A program made the position numbers and the translations under genes. Shown here in pieces: positions 12,838 through 23,332 of a DNA stretch of 64,000 bases (position 1 is its first letter; the number at the start of each line of letters is the position of its first letter). The DNA lies in assembly GCF_014068355.1 (NCBI RefSeq), contig NZ_CP059674.1, positions 620,001 through 684,000 of the forward strand, read 5' to 3'. Source of the stretch: Mycoplasma tullyi. Lineage in GTDB: Bacteria; Bacillota_I; Bacilli_A; Mycoplasmatales; Mycoplasmoidaceae. The notes under the pieces were generated by a model, which saw only the letters and a program-made list of their open reading frames with translations, had not been told where the DNA came from and made no database searches.

Positions 12838-12877
12838 AAAAGTAGTTCTAGGTGTTGCTAGAACTACTTTTATTTTT
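12838..12877 (+). terminator. Terminator of the Cys-rich peptide gene
   Basis: Perfect 13-bp stem (12838-12850 with 12859-12871, 8-nt loop) followed by ATTTTT; 30 bp after the stop codon. Confidence 0.9.
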
Positions 12878-12898
12878 AGTTGGTCGATAAGCAAGCAA

Positions 12899-12936
12899 GT
12901 TGATAAAAATGAGGTTGGGTGATCATTTTTATCAAC
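12899..12936 (+). repeat. 14-bp perfect hairpin before the duplicated start
   Basis: GTTGATAAAAATGA (12899-12912) pairs exactly with 12923-12936 around a 10-nt GT-rich loop. It ends 8 nt before the AGGAG of the second, truncated copy, so it could control that copy's translation or act as a second terminator. Confidence 0.7.
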
Positions 12937-12941
12937 GATTT

Positions 12942-13069
12942 ATCAGGAGAAATTAATTATGCTTATTAAAAATGATTGCTTATTTTTTTGATTAAAGGCT
13001 TCATTAATTAAAGCAAGAATAATCTGGGTTAAACCCTATTCTTACTTTAATTATATTTATTATAAATAA
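12942..13069 (+). pseudogene. Partial duplicate of the Cys-rich peptide start region
   Basis: From the AGGAG at 12945 to about 12979 the sequence repeats the ribosome-binding site and first seven codons (MLIKNDC) of the peptide gene at 12733, with an identical 20-bp block from the ATG onward. The frame then diverges into a hydrophobic, Cys-poor 36-residue reading frame (stop 13067-13069) and runs through a long imperfect hairpin (13005-13053). It may be a decayed copy or a regulatory decoy. Confidence 0.55.
13005..13053. repeat. Long imperfect hairpin
   Basis: TAATTAAAG (13005-13013) and AAGAATA (13015-13021) pair with TATTCTT (13037-13043) and CTTTAATTA (13045-13053), with GGG/CCC at the tip. 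No T-run directly follows on either strand, so it is not a classical terminator. Confidence 0.65.
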
Positions 13070-13086
13070 AAACCCTCTATAAAAAT

Positions 13087-13118
13087 AAAAAGCAGCTCTC
13101 ATTGAGAACTACTTTAAT
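13087..13118 (-). terminator. Terminator of tRNA-Ser
   Basis: On the minus strand AAGTAGTTCTC pairs with GAGAGCTGCTT (two G-U pairs, 3-nt loop) and is followed by TTTTATTTTT, about 25 bp downstream of the tRNA 3' end. Confidence 0.75.
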
Positions 13119-13138
13119 ATTTAAAATGAACTTATTAA

Positions 13139-13226
13139 TGGCGGAAGCAGTGGGATTCGAACCCACGCACCATTGCTGATCTAACACCTTAGCAGGGTGT
13201 CCTCTTAACCACTTGAGTATGCTCCC
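13139..13226 (-). tRNA. tRNA-Ser (anticodon GCU)
   Basis: Minus strand: acceptor GGGAGCA pairs with TGCTTCC, then G and an encoded CCA. The anticodon stem ACACC/GGTGT frames loop CTGCTAA, giving anticodon GCT, which reads AGC/AGU Ser. A long variable arm typical of class II tRNAs and the T-loop GGTTCGAATCC are present. Confidence 0.95.
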
Positions 13227-13253
13227 GTTAATCCTAAAAAATTTTAACATTTT

Positions 13254-13802
13254 TTAAGATAAACTAAAAGAAATTATTACCGATACTAAAAATCAGATCG
13301 CATAAATCAAAAAGGTGATATAAAAAACTTTGAACGATGCTTTGTTTTTTTCTACAGCATAGGTTAGATAATCTTCATAACTTTTAATGTAGTTAGTAGC
13401 GTTATTATGATCATATAAAAAATCGCGTTTTTCCCGATGTTTTTTTAAACTAAAGAACAGTTCAAGTTTTTTAAACTTATACTTTAGCATCATAAAAATC
13501 TTTTGACGATTAATAAAACCGATTGCGTGGAATAAAAAACCAATTCCGCTTGAGATCGTTGTTGCATCCAGTATCTGAGTTTTTGGTGGAACATTTCTTT
13601 TAACAAAAATTAAAAGGAATAAAGCAATTACCACAACAATCAAACAAAAAGAAAAACCAAATCAGCCTCTAGGATATTTTAGGCCTTTTTGGTTGATTGT
13701 ATTGTCAATCTTATCGTCTGTTAAATCGTTCTTATTTAACGAATTAACATAGTTGTTTGAATAGTGGTTATAACCTGTTTTTAGCGGTTTTGATTTACCC
13801 AT
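13254..13802 (-). CDS. Small membrane protein at the end of the opp-1 operon
   Basis: 182 aa from ATG at 13802 (MGKSKPLKTGYNHYSNNY), which overlaps the end of oppF by 22 bp in another frame, so it is probably translationally coupled. Two in-frame TGA codons are Trp. A hydrophilic N terminus of about 60 residues is followed by a membrane segment (FCLIVVVIALFLLIFV), a Lys-rich middle and a C-terminal hydrophobic segment ending IISFSLS. Unknown function; its operon position suggests an accessory of the peptide transporter. Confidence 0.7.
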
Positions 13803-16276
13803 AAATCAAATTGTTCTTTCGTACAGAACACTTCGTGATTTTCAGAAACTTGGAAGTATGACGGTTTATTTATTACTGAATAATCTTTGTAGTAGCTAAA
13901 CCCTTCATCAAATGAAGCTAAATCTAAGTGAATATTAGATAGTTTTGGTGAAGCCTTCATCAATGATTTGGTGTAAGGGTGAATTGGGTTCTTGAAGATT
14001 TTATCAACATTACCTCGTTCTAGAATCTTACCTCGGTGCATGATGATCACATTTTCACATGCGTAATTAACCATTGATAAATCGTGGGCAATGAATAAGA
14101 ACGTAACACCGCGTTTTTCAACCATCTCCTTCATGATGTTAACTATTTGAGCTTGAATTGAAACGTCTAGTGCTGAGATTGGTTCATCAGCAATAACGAT
14201 CTGAGGATCAGTAATCAATGCTCTAGCAATTACAATTCTTTGACGTTGACCACCTGAGAATTCATGCGGGTATCGGTAAGCGTGTTCTGGTTTTAAACCA
14301 ACTTGGTTTAATGCTTCAAACACTTTATCACGAATTAATATTGATCTTAATGGATATAAGTAAACTCAGTTTAATCATTTAGGCAATTTTAAGAATAAAT
14401 TACGGTAAATATTCTTATCTTTGGTAATTACTTTATGTTCAAAATCTACGGCATCCATCGATTTAAAACGTAATTTGATTGCAGCGATTAACACTTTCAG
14501 ATCTTTATTATCTCAGTGATTTATTTTTGCTAAATGATCGATCTTTTCATGTACCAATCTATGAAACTTATGTTTAGTACTCAGATAAGTTTCATGTAGT
14601 TTTCTAACTTCTTCAGTTAGTTTTTCTCGATTAGCATTAATCTCTGGTAATTTGTTTCTGTAATCTTGAATTGCTTGATCACGTTTAGCTTTTTTATCTA
14701 ACGTAACTTTTTTAAGTTGTTCAAGTTGGTTAATAGAATCAGATTTATTGCTACTTTGATATGATTGGTAATTTTCAGCTATTTCTTCATCCAACTGTTT
14801 AATCTCTTTTTTTAGATTGAAAAGATCAACATTCTTTTCATTAACGATTCGTTTAGATTCATCTTTATGTCTATTAATCTCACTAGCTAAAGACTCAAAG
14901 TTTTTATAGATATCGTCTTTTCATTGCTCAAAGTTACGACCTAAAAAGGTAGCATCATTCAGATAAGTGTTCATCTTAGCTAATGAACTAATCTCAGTAA
15001 CTGTTTCTTTAACTTTATTTAGATCAAATTGGTTGTCGATTGAATGGAATAATTTTTTAGCTAAATCTAAATAAGTATTTGATTGATTGTTCAACGTATT
15101 AGTCTTTAAAATATCTTTGCTTAATTCGACTGAAAAATTAATAACAATACTTACAAGTGGTTCAAAAATTTCTGCAAATTTACCGTTGATTTTGTTAATT
15201 AATAGATCTAAATTCTCTTTTTCAAAATATTTATCTTTCTTAATTAATTTGATCAGTTTTAGTTCTGCTTTCTTTCAATAGTAATTGATTCCAGCATAAG
15301 CATAATCTAATGGCTTGGTTGCCATGATCATCTTGTATTTGAAACTTTTAACTTCTGATTCAACAGTTGTTAATCAACTTAATAGTTCTGAATAATTTCT
15401 AAACAGATAAAGCTCATTAAAATCTTTAATTGTTTTTTTGTATTGTGCTTTCTTCTCTGACTTCTTAGCTTTAAGATCTAAAACTGGTTGAGAATACTTT
15501 AATAATTTTTCTTGATTGCTTTGATCAAGTTTTGCTTGATCAAATTCTAGATCAACTGGATCAAATTTCTTTTGATCATAATCTGAAATGTAATCATCAA
15601 TGATCTTTTTATAATCTGAAAAGTAAGTTTTAGATAATTCGATATTACTTTGAACTTTTTCAGACAAATCATCTAATAAGAAAACTACTTCTTTATAACC
15701 AGTGTTAAAGTCATTAGCACTTAAACTAAAGCTATTAATCTGATTAATTCCATCATTATATTGATCAGTTAGTTTTTGATAATAATTTCTTTGATACTGA
15801 TTAGTTAAATCAAATTCCTTAGTTTCAAATACATAGTGAAAATAAGGTTTGATATAAGTGATCTTTTTATAAAGCTCTTTTGCCTTTTTATGGATCATCT
15901 TATTGATCATAATTGGCTCAGCAACCAACTTTAAAACCGTCTTAATTGGGTTTAATGAACTCATTGGATCTTGGAAGATCATCTGAGCGTTTTGATGTAA
16001 TCATGACTTATCAGCTCGCGATAGTTTTTTATTACCAATTAATCTTCCATCAAGATTAATCATTCCCCCACTAAGCTTATTAAGTCTTACTAGAGTTTTA
16101 CCAATGGTAGATTTCCCACTACCAGATTCACCAATGATTCCAAAGAAGTCACCCTTGTTAACTTTAAAAGAGACATTATCAACAGCAGTAAATTGAGAAC
16201 CTCTAGAGTTGAAAACTATTGATAAATTAGCTACATCTAATAATGCTTTAGTTTGTTCGTCTTTTTTATTACTCAT
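13781..16276 (-). CDS. oppF: OppF-1, oligopeptide ABC transporter ATPase with a large insertion
   Basis: 831 aa, about twice the usual OppF length. Walker A GESGSGKST at about residue 51, Q-loop MIFQDPMSSLNP near 105, ABC signature SGGQRQR near 674, Walker B VIADEPISALD, switch IAHDLSMV, then the OppF tail NPIHPYTKSL. Between Q-loop and signature lies about 530 residues of charged, mostly helical, coiled-coil-like sequence. Mycoplasma OppF (MG080 type) is known to be of this length, so this is a lineage trait and not a fusion artefact. Start ATG 16276 (MSNKKDEQ) overlaps the oppD stop by 8 bp; a TTG at 16300 is less likely. Several TGA codons are Trp. Confidence 0.93.
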
Positions 16277-17600
16277 TCGTTTTCTTCTCTCTAGTGTCAA
16301 ACACGTTAAATACTACTTCAGGGGTTTTTTCTTTATCTTGAATATTAGCTAAGTCAGCTAATGATTTCTTATAAGTTTCAATCTTTTGTTTAACCAATTC
16401 AGGTAATTCTATCTTAGGTGCATCTGGGTGTAATAATCATGTAGCTGCTTTATGCGTATGGGTGATTTCAATTAATGGTGGTTGACTATTAAAATCTAAT
16501 TTAATTGCATATTCATTTCTAGCAGCAAATGCATCACCTTTAGGTGGTGAGATTAGATTTGGAGCTGAACCTGGGATTGATTTCAATTTACCTTCAATTC
16601 CCTCATCAGGAATAGAAGAAATTAATGCTCACGTGTAAGGATGGCGAGGATCTAAGAAGATATCATCAATATTTCCTTGTTCAACAATCTTACCCGCATA
16701 CATCACATAGATGTAGTCACAGAAGTTTGCCACCAACGCAATATTATGTGAAATAAAGATTACGGTAATTTTATAGATTTTATTAATTTGTTTGATTAGA
16801 TCTAATACTTTTGCTTGAATCGTTACATCGAGTGCAGTTGTAGGTTCATCAGCAATAATCAATTTCGGTCTTGAAGCAATCGCAATCCCGATGACAATTC
16901 TTTGTCTCATCCCACCTGAAAACTCATGTGGGTAAGCATTGATCTTATTTTTGATATCAACAATACCAATAAATTCTAAGATCTGATAGATCTTAGTCTT
17001 AATTGATTTTGCACTTTTTTCATTACGATATTTATCTTTAGCTTCTTTAAGCTTATTAGTGTGCTGGGTTTTTAATTGTTCAAGTTTGTTGAATAGATCT
17101 GAACTATTATAATTAGCTTTTTCTAACTCTTGTTTTTGTTTTAAATATTCATCTTTTAATTGTTCAACTTCTTCTTTATATTTTCTTTTTTCAGCGATCA
17201 CCAAAGCTTCTTTGATCTGTTCACCAATCTTTTTGGTTGGATTTAGTGACATCAATGGGTCTTGAGGAATATATGTCACATATTCACCTCTAAGATTTGA
17301 TCAATCTTTATTTTTAATCTTGGTGATGTCAATATCACATAGATTTAAGTTATCTGCTGTAATCTTAGAATTATCATTAAATCCAATTAAGGATTTAACA
17401 CATACAGATTTACCACTACCAGATTCACCAATAATTCCAATGATCTGCCCTTGTTTAGCTGAGATTGATACTCCTCTTACAGCTTGTAACATCCCATCTT
17501 TAGTTTTAAAAGAAACATTAAGATTATCAATATCAACCATATAACCTGGTTTTAGTTTCTTATTTTCATCACTCACTAAATATCGTTCTATAAAGCGCAT
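16269..17600 (-). CDS. oppD: OppD-1, oligopeptide ABC transporter ATPase
   Basis: 443 aa. Walker A GESGSGKSV, Q-loop YIPQDPLMSLNP, signature FSGGMRQR, Walker B LIIADEPTTALD, H-loop FISHNIALVA, and the oligopeptide-binding tail HPYTWALISSIPD. A Lys/Glu-rich insert of about 60 residues sits between Q-loop and signature. It energises import of peptides with OppF. The start ATG overlaps the oppC stop (TAATG). No Cys cluster typical of [4Fe-4S] OppD C termini is seen in the tail. Confidence 0.95.
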
Positions 17601-18739
17601 TATTTTCTACCTATAATTCTTGGATCAACAGCATCATTAATTGCATTAGCAATTATCTGCAACGAGATCGTAAATAATGAGAATACCACAATTGGTGGTA
17701 ACGAGATATGTAATAGATCTGGAGTGACGTTTTGATATGTTGATGATAGGATGGTTCCCAACGTAATATCTTGACTTGATTTTAGACCTAAGAATACTAA
17801 ACCAGCATCAACAAAGATCGCTACTGGAATAAAGTTAACAAAGATAACAGCTAATCTACCTGAGATATTAGGAATTAAATGATAGAAGATAATTCTTCAT
17901 TGACTAGCTCCTAATGTACGTGCAGCTTGAACATACTCAGCATCTTTAGATTTAACAATATATATTCTTGTTACAGTTGCAGGTCCTGTTCAGTATAGTG
18001 CAATTAATGCACCATTAATTGCACCTAAACTTAGATTTCCACCAGACATTGATGAGTTACGTACAAAGATTTGTGCCAAGATAATGATTAGAATAATTGT
18101 TGGTAAACCACCGATGATTTCCACAATTCTCATCATTACCGTATCAACTCATTTACCAGCAAAACTACCAGAGATTGCACCATAGACAACCCCGATTAGG
18201 GTAGCAAACACTGCAACAATCATTGCTGATTGTAATGATGTTGCCATCGCTTGTCACAGATTAGTTCAAACATCTTCTCCACCTTGGTTTGTTCCTAGGA
18301 TTGGATAAAGATTTTTAAGTTCTTCTAACATGTATGGGTGAAACTTAATTAAAACATTGTTACTACCCACATCAGTTTCACTAACTATTGTTCCATCATA
18401 GATAAACAATAGATCTCTTGGAACAACTGAATCTTTAGTTGGATTAGTACCAAAGATTCTTGGAGGTAAGTTAAAAAAGATATCATCAATTCCCAATGGT
18501 TGTGCAGCTCTATAAGGTGAAACCAGTGGAGCAATAATTGATAACAACACAATGATAATTAATAAAACACTAAACACCCCAGCTGCTGGGTTTTTAAAGA
18601 ACCGTTTAATGATCTCAACAATATAGTTTGTTGGTTTACCAATCACCAAACTTTGTTTAGTTAATTGTTCATTAGCATCAACGCGATCAAATTGTTCTTT
18701 GTCAAATTGATATTTACTACTTAATTCAGATATTGTCAT
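17600..18739 (-). CDS. oppC: OppC-1, oligopeptide ABC transporter permease
   Basis: 379 aa. The N-terminal cytoplasmic 45 residues are followed by a membrane segment (AAGVFSVLLIIIVLLSIIAPLV), a long external loop and five further hydrophobic segments. The EAA-type coupling loop YVQAARTLGASQWRIIFYHLIPN contacts the ATPases. The C terminus AINDAVDPRIIGRK is typical of OppC. It starts 4 bp after oppB's stop and overlaps oppD by 1 bp. Confidence 0.94.
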
Positions 18740-18743
18740 TGTA

Positions 18744-19949
18744 CTAACCCAGCGCTTTCTCTAATTTATACAACTTACCTTCAAGAATTAGGTATTCAAT
18801 ATTAGTTGGCAAACTAAAACTCTTATCAACAACAACTTTATTTTTTGATAAATCATTATTATCTTTAATTGCATCAATTAAAGATTGATCTTTTTCTTTA
18901 GATAAAACATAAGCATTATTTTCATTAACCAATGCTCATAGTTTTTTAGTTTTATTTCTAACAATGCTATTGTGGATTCATCTGATCAAGATGAATGAAT
19001 TAGCTTCAGCTAATCGAATTCTTGGATCAACTAGGGTATAGATGAAATCTAATAAGATCTGCATTAAGAACCCTAATGAAGCAAAGAACAAGACTTGGAA
19101 AGCTAACATGTTTACTTCATTTTTTTGAATCGCATCTACTAATAGTGAAGCAGTCCCTGGAACACTAAAGAACGTTTCAATAATAAATGAAGACGAGATC
19201 AATCCCAAGATTGATGGAACAATGATTGATAAGATTGGGATAGAAGCATTTCTAAATGCATGCTTGAAGATGATGGCAACATGACTTAATCCTTTTGATT
19301 TAGCCGTCTTAATATAGTCTTGTTGTAAGACTTCAACCATCTCGTTTCTCATGTAATAAGTCATACTTGAGAACCCACCAAGACTTAATGATAAGATCGG
19401 TAAAGTTAATGAAGCAATAAATCTAGCTGGAGTATAACCATTCGATCCAGGCGCAACATAACGTGTGGGGATGCCTGAGTTTCTAAAGATGATTAATAAT
19501 ACGATGGCAATCACAAAGCTTGGTACTGAAACAAAGATTACTGATAAAGTGTTAAGTGTCGTATCAAGTGCTTTACCACGATACACAGCAGACAAGATCC
19601 CAAAAGTGATTCCTAGAATAATTGAGATCACAAATGAAATTGCCGTAATCAATAACGTGTTAGGCACGGTTTCAAAGAACCATTGTCCAATATTAATTGC
19701 ACTGTTTGAATAATATTGTCCTAGTGAATGATTAACAAACAGATTGTAAAGATATTTCCCATATCTTACAATTATTGGTTCATTAAAACCAAGGGCATCA
19801 ACTCTTTGTTGAAATGCAGCTGGTGATTCATTTTGTCCAGGGTTGATTGGTAAATAAGGTAACAACCCCGTTAATAAATATGTAAGTGTTAAAAGAATGA
19901 AAACAGCTAGTGCTGCAAAACCAATTCTTTTTAAAATATAAGTTAGCAT
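18744..19949 (-). CDS. oppB: OppB-1, oligopeptide ABC transporter permease with C-terminal extension
   Basis: 401 aa. MLTYILKRIGFAALAVFILLTLTYLL starts a classic OppB first TM; the coupling loop is YIKTAKSKGLSHVAIIFKHAFRN; DPRIRLAE marks the usual C terminus. The frame then continues through two TGA Trp codons for a further 80 residues of hydrophilic sequence to TAG at 18744, an extension not found in ordinary OppB. It follows oppA after a 120-bp gap holding a 14-bp hairpin. Confidence 0.92.
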
Positions 19950-19966
19950 TGTTTATTTACATAGAT

Positions 19967-19999
19967 GAACAAAAACTAAGGGACACTTAGTTTTTGTTC
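19967..19999 (-). repeat. Intercistronic hairpin between oppA-1 and oppB-1
   Basis: Perfect 14-bp inverted repeat GAACAAAAACTAAG / CTTAGTTTTTGTTC with a 5-nt loop, 18 bp before the oppB ATG. The T-run lies inside the stem, so it may attenuate, or stabilise the upstream oppA message, and not stop all transcripts. Confidence 0.75.
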
Positions 20000-20070
20000 G
20001 TAATTGGTTAGATGTAGATCATTCAATCTACTAATAGCAATCGTTAAAAATTATAATAAACTATTTTATT

Positions 20071-22878
20071 TTAGTTATTTCGACTAGTTGGTCGAGTAGG
20101 TTCAAAATCAGAGTAAGGTCTTCTTAATGAACCACTAAATCCATTAACTTTAAATGCTGCTGGTAGTTTGTTTTCTTGAATTGCTAATACCGCATCGTGT
20201 AATGGAACATTAGCAAATACTGTACTATCAGTTAGTGATCGATAAGGAATTGAAGTGTATTGGAACGTTCCACGGCTTTGAACAACTTGCGATAATCGGT
20301 ATCAGTTGATTAAGTTAACAATCCCCGCACGAACGATTCTAGATTCATCACTATTTCAATTTTTAAACAAGTTTTGCGTTACAGTATCTTGATATGTTGT
20401 ATCGCTTGGACTAGCAGCATAAGCATTGTAATTAAACTGTGTTGGAGGAGTAGTTACTTGAGATGATCAGTAGAAATCTTTGTAATTTGGATCAGTTGTT
20501 GCGTTGATGATTCTACTTCTAGGAACAGGAAATTGAGTAGGGCTGTTATCATCATTTCGATAAGCTGTATAGATTACGTCAGGACTTCTGTTACCACCAA
20601 AGTTTGTAAGGGCTTTTTGCACTGGAGTTTTGTTTACGTAATAACCATCAGCAAAGGCTTTTTGGTAGTTAGGGTTTCAAGTTTGAGTGAATTGGTTAGC
20701 AGCGTAAGCACTTAGATAGTATGACCCAGAGTAGTATGCATGAGATAAGTTTTGGGTAGTATCAGATGCGCTGATATATCCAAATAGTTTTTGTCATTGG
20801 GTACTTTCTTTGTTGATTGCGCCGTTTTCGTTAACTACTACTTCACCGTTAACAGCACCTTCAGACCAGTTACCAGTAGCTTTTGTTTTGAATTCAGTAT
20901 CAGTAGTACCAAGATTTGTTACAGTACTATCAGTCATTTGAGTAGTAAGTCTTAACGCTCTTACTCTAGAGTCTCAATAAGGTACTGGAGTTAACAAGCT
21001 ACCGATTTTAAATGTTTGCATTGCAAACGCATAAGGTTGTTTTAGATATACTCTGAAAGTATCATCTGTACTTGTGAATTTACCAATGTCGTAATCTTTA
21101 GAAGTAATGCCAACATTTCCAGGTGTTACGGTAACTTTAGCACTTTCACCTGTACCAGTAGAAGTTACTGTTCCATTAACAGTTTTTTCTAGATCAACAC
21201 CTAATTGATCTAATAAATAACCATTAACAGTGTATTTAACTTGATCTGCTAATCAGAATGTTTCAAGACCTCTTTCAAAGTCACGACCAGATAGACTAGC
21301 TACAGCATTACCGTTTTGATCAGTTCATTTTACGTTATGATCAATCATTCAGTCATATCTAACTGCTTTATCAATGTATTGTTGTAGGTTGTGGTCAACT
21401 TCAGGATCAACAACACCTGTTTTTGAGAAGTAAACGCCTGAATTTTCTTTTTTAGCTTCTTCTTCAACTTTTGTAGCTCAAGTGGTAGCATCTGTACCAG
21501 TTACAGGTCTAATCACAACTGCTAATAATTTATCATTAGCATCATAAAGTTTTACCCCTCTAGCACCTTCTAATTTATAAGTTCCTTGAAGATCAGAAGT
21601 TCTTTGTCTATTACTTAAATCATAGCTAATATCACCAGTTGTTTCAGACGAAAGCAAGTGAGAATATGATCCAGGGAAGTTTGTACCACCCCCTGCTGTA
21701 AAGTTCATGTTTAAAGGGAGCTCAGTGTTTGCAGCAGGATTTTGTGGAATTTCAGTAACGTATGGTTCATTAGCTGGCCCGCTTGAGTCTCTTAATAATA
21801 ATGAATCAGCCTTCCAGTCACTTCTAATTTTTCATTCAGGACTTTTAACTAATAGATGATTAATTGTCGTATTGTTTGAAGTAGGGTTTGGAATGTACGA
21901 GAATTGATCATCCAAGAATGAATTTAGATATAAAGCACGACTGGTGTTACTTGCAGTTCATTCACCTAAATATTTAGTAATTCCGTTTTCTCAATTACTT
22001 AGTTTAGTTTGATCAGTTGATAAAACACCATCTACAGTTTGACCTTTAAATAGATTTAAGTAATCCATGTCACTAGCCATTGGTTGTGCTGCAGGTTGTG
22101 CTGGAGCTGGAGTTGCTGGCGCTGCAGGAGCTGCAGCTGGTTCTGCTTGACCTCCGCCTGTGCCTTCACCTTCACCTTCAGCCAACATAGTTGAAGTCAT
22201 CATAGTCGTTGGTGAAGTAACCATCGCTCCTGGCATCTTCAACTCAGTTAAACCACTACTAACGATCGCTCTTGCTAATGAAGCACTTAAATCAACATAC
22301 TCTTTAGTATATTCTTGCATATAAGCGCTAGGATTATTTGCCACATCAATTAATCTTTGAATTAAGTAACGATCAACTTTAGCACCTTTGGTGTTGGCAA
22401 ATCATCCTTCAATAAATGAACCTACAGCTGGATAGTCAACCCCTCAAAGATAAGAACCTGCTGTGGTATTACCTTGAACAAAATATTCATTCACAGAAGG
22501 CATATTAGACCCTCTTAAAATAAAATCATATTGAATTAGGCCATCAGATAGTAATCTTAATGCAGCAGTCTTATTGTTAATCATCGTTCTTTGATCATCT
22601 GATAAAGCTGTAACAGTTAATGATTTATCAACGATTCTTCACGGAGCTTCTTTAGTTGCACCTAGTTTTTGTAAAGCTTCAATAAAGCTTTGTTTATTTA
22701 AAGGCAGATCTCTTAATCCATCAGCGGCTTTAATCTTAACGTTGTCATTATTATCAAAGACTAAACTTCTGATGGGATCAGTAGTATTATTTACACAAGA
22801 TGCTAGACTACTTGTTGCTAATACAGCAAACGAAAGTAACGATCCTAGTTTTAGTATGGTTTTATTTCTGAATTTCAT
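20071..22878 (-). CDS. oppA: OppA-1, peptide-binding lipoprotein
   Basis: 935 aa from ATG at 22878 (MKFRNKTILKLG). The signal peptide ends in lipobox LASC (Cys 28), so it is anchored in the outer leaflet. It lies directly upstream of oppBCDF, and its length matches the large OppA proteins of mycoplasmas (about 950 aa). Around residues 210-270 a low-complexity Gly/Glu then Ala/Pro/Gln segment (GEGEGTGGGQ... PAPAQPAAQP) forms a GC-richer patch, probably a flexible surface linker. Many TGA Trp codons. Substrate delivery to OppBC is the expected role. No confident Walker motif was found. Confidence 0.85.
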
Positions 22879-22949
22879 TGTCAATTTATCTTTCTTAAAG
22901 TTTATTCAACTACGTTAATATGTTAGCTATCCATGTTAATAAATAAAAA

Positions 22950-22976
22950 AATAGTAATTGCCAAGCAATCACTATT
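22950..22976 (-). promoter_or_regulatory. Leader hairpin A of opp-1 (CAAGCAATCACTATT family)
   Basis: AATAGTAATTGC (22950-22961) pairs, with one mismatch, with GCAATCACTATT (22965-22976). A near-identical element lies upstream of the PDxFFG gene at 36812-36841. The stem sits about 75 bp before the oppA-1 ATG. Confidence 0.65.
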
Positions 22977-23009
22977 ATTCTTATTCTAAGGTTTTAAGTT
23001 GAACTTTTG

Positions 23010-23049
23010 CGATTGCTTATTGTTTTAATTTTTAATGGATAAGCAATCG
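23010..23049 (-). promoter_or_regulatory. Leader hairpin B of opp-1
   Basis: CGATTGCTTAT (23010-23020) pairs perfectly with ATAAGCAATCG (23039-23049), 18-nt loop. It lies between the short leader ORF and hairpin A. The arm AAGCAATC also occurs in hairpin A, so alternative pairings are possible. Confidence 0.65.
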
Positions 23050-23057
23050 ATACAAAT

Positions 23058-23201
23058 CTATGATTTAAGATCGGAACTACTCATCCACATCATCTTGGTC
23101 TTAATAATATTAATCATGCCAAAAATAGAAGAATTGCACTTATTCTTCTTGCATGTAATCTTATTAATAGTTTGATTAAATGTTTGATTAGTTCTTAACA
23201 T
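23058..23201 (-). CDS. Short leader ORF of the opp-1 operon
   Basis: 47 codons beginning MLRTNQTFNQTINKITCKKN. The ATG lies only 12 nt after a TATAAT box, so a transcript would be almost leaderless; no Shine-Dalgarno is possible. The counterpart upstream of the PDxFFG/opp-2 operon also begins MLR-N-Q at the same 12-nt distance. The peptide is basic and of unknown function; a regulatory leader peptide is my inference. Confidence 0.5.
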   Translation of the reverse strand: MLRTNQTFNQTINKITCKKNKCNSSIFGMINIIKTKMMWMSSSDLKS

Positions 23202-23213
23202 AGTAACAAAATA

Positions 23214-23241
23214 ATTATACCTGATATTTAAATAAATTCAA
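23214..23241 (-). promoter_or_regulatory. Promoter of the opp-1 leader
   Basis: On the minus strand TTGAAT (23236-23241) and TATAAT (23214-23219) with a 16-bp spacer, immediately upstream of the leader ORF and downstream of the opp-2 terminator. Confidence 0.7.
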
Positions 23242-23300
23242 GTTTAATGTGTAGCTAATTTGAAAAAGTCGCTGATTATCAATATTTCAAAGATAATAAA

Positions 23301-23329
23301 AAAACCAACGTAACATTTACGTTGGTTTT
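23301..23329 (-). terminator. Terminator of the PDxFFG/opp-2 operon
   Basis: Perfect 13-bp stem AAAACCAACGTAA / TTACGTTGGTTTT with a 3-nt loop, then T-rich sequence on the minus strand, 4 bp after the oppF-2 stop. Confidence 0.9.
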
Positions 23330-23332
23330 ATA

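Noticed and set aside
13781-16276. OppF-1 as a fusion with an unrelated gene
   Set aside because: The insert lies inside the ABC domain, is in frame throughout, and long OppF proteins are known in this genus.
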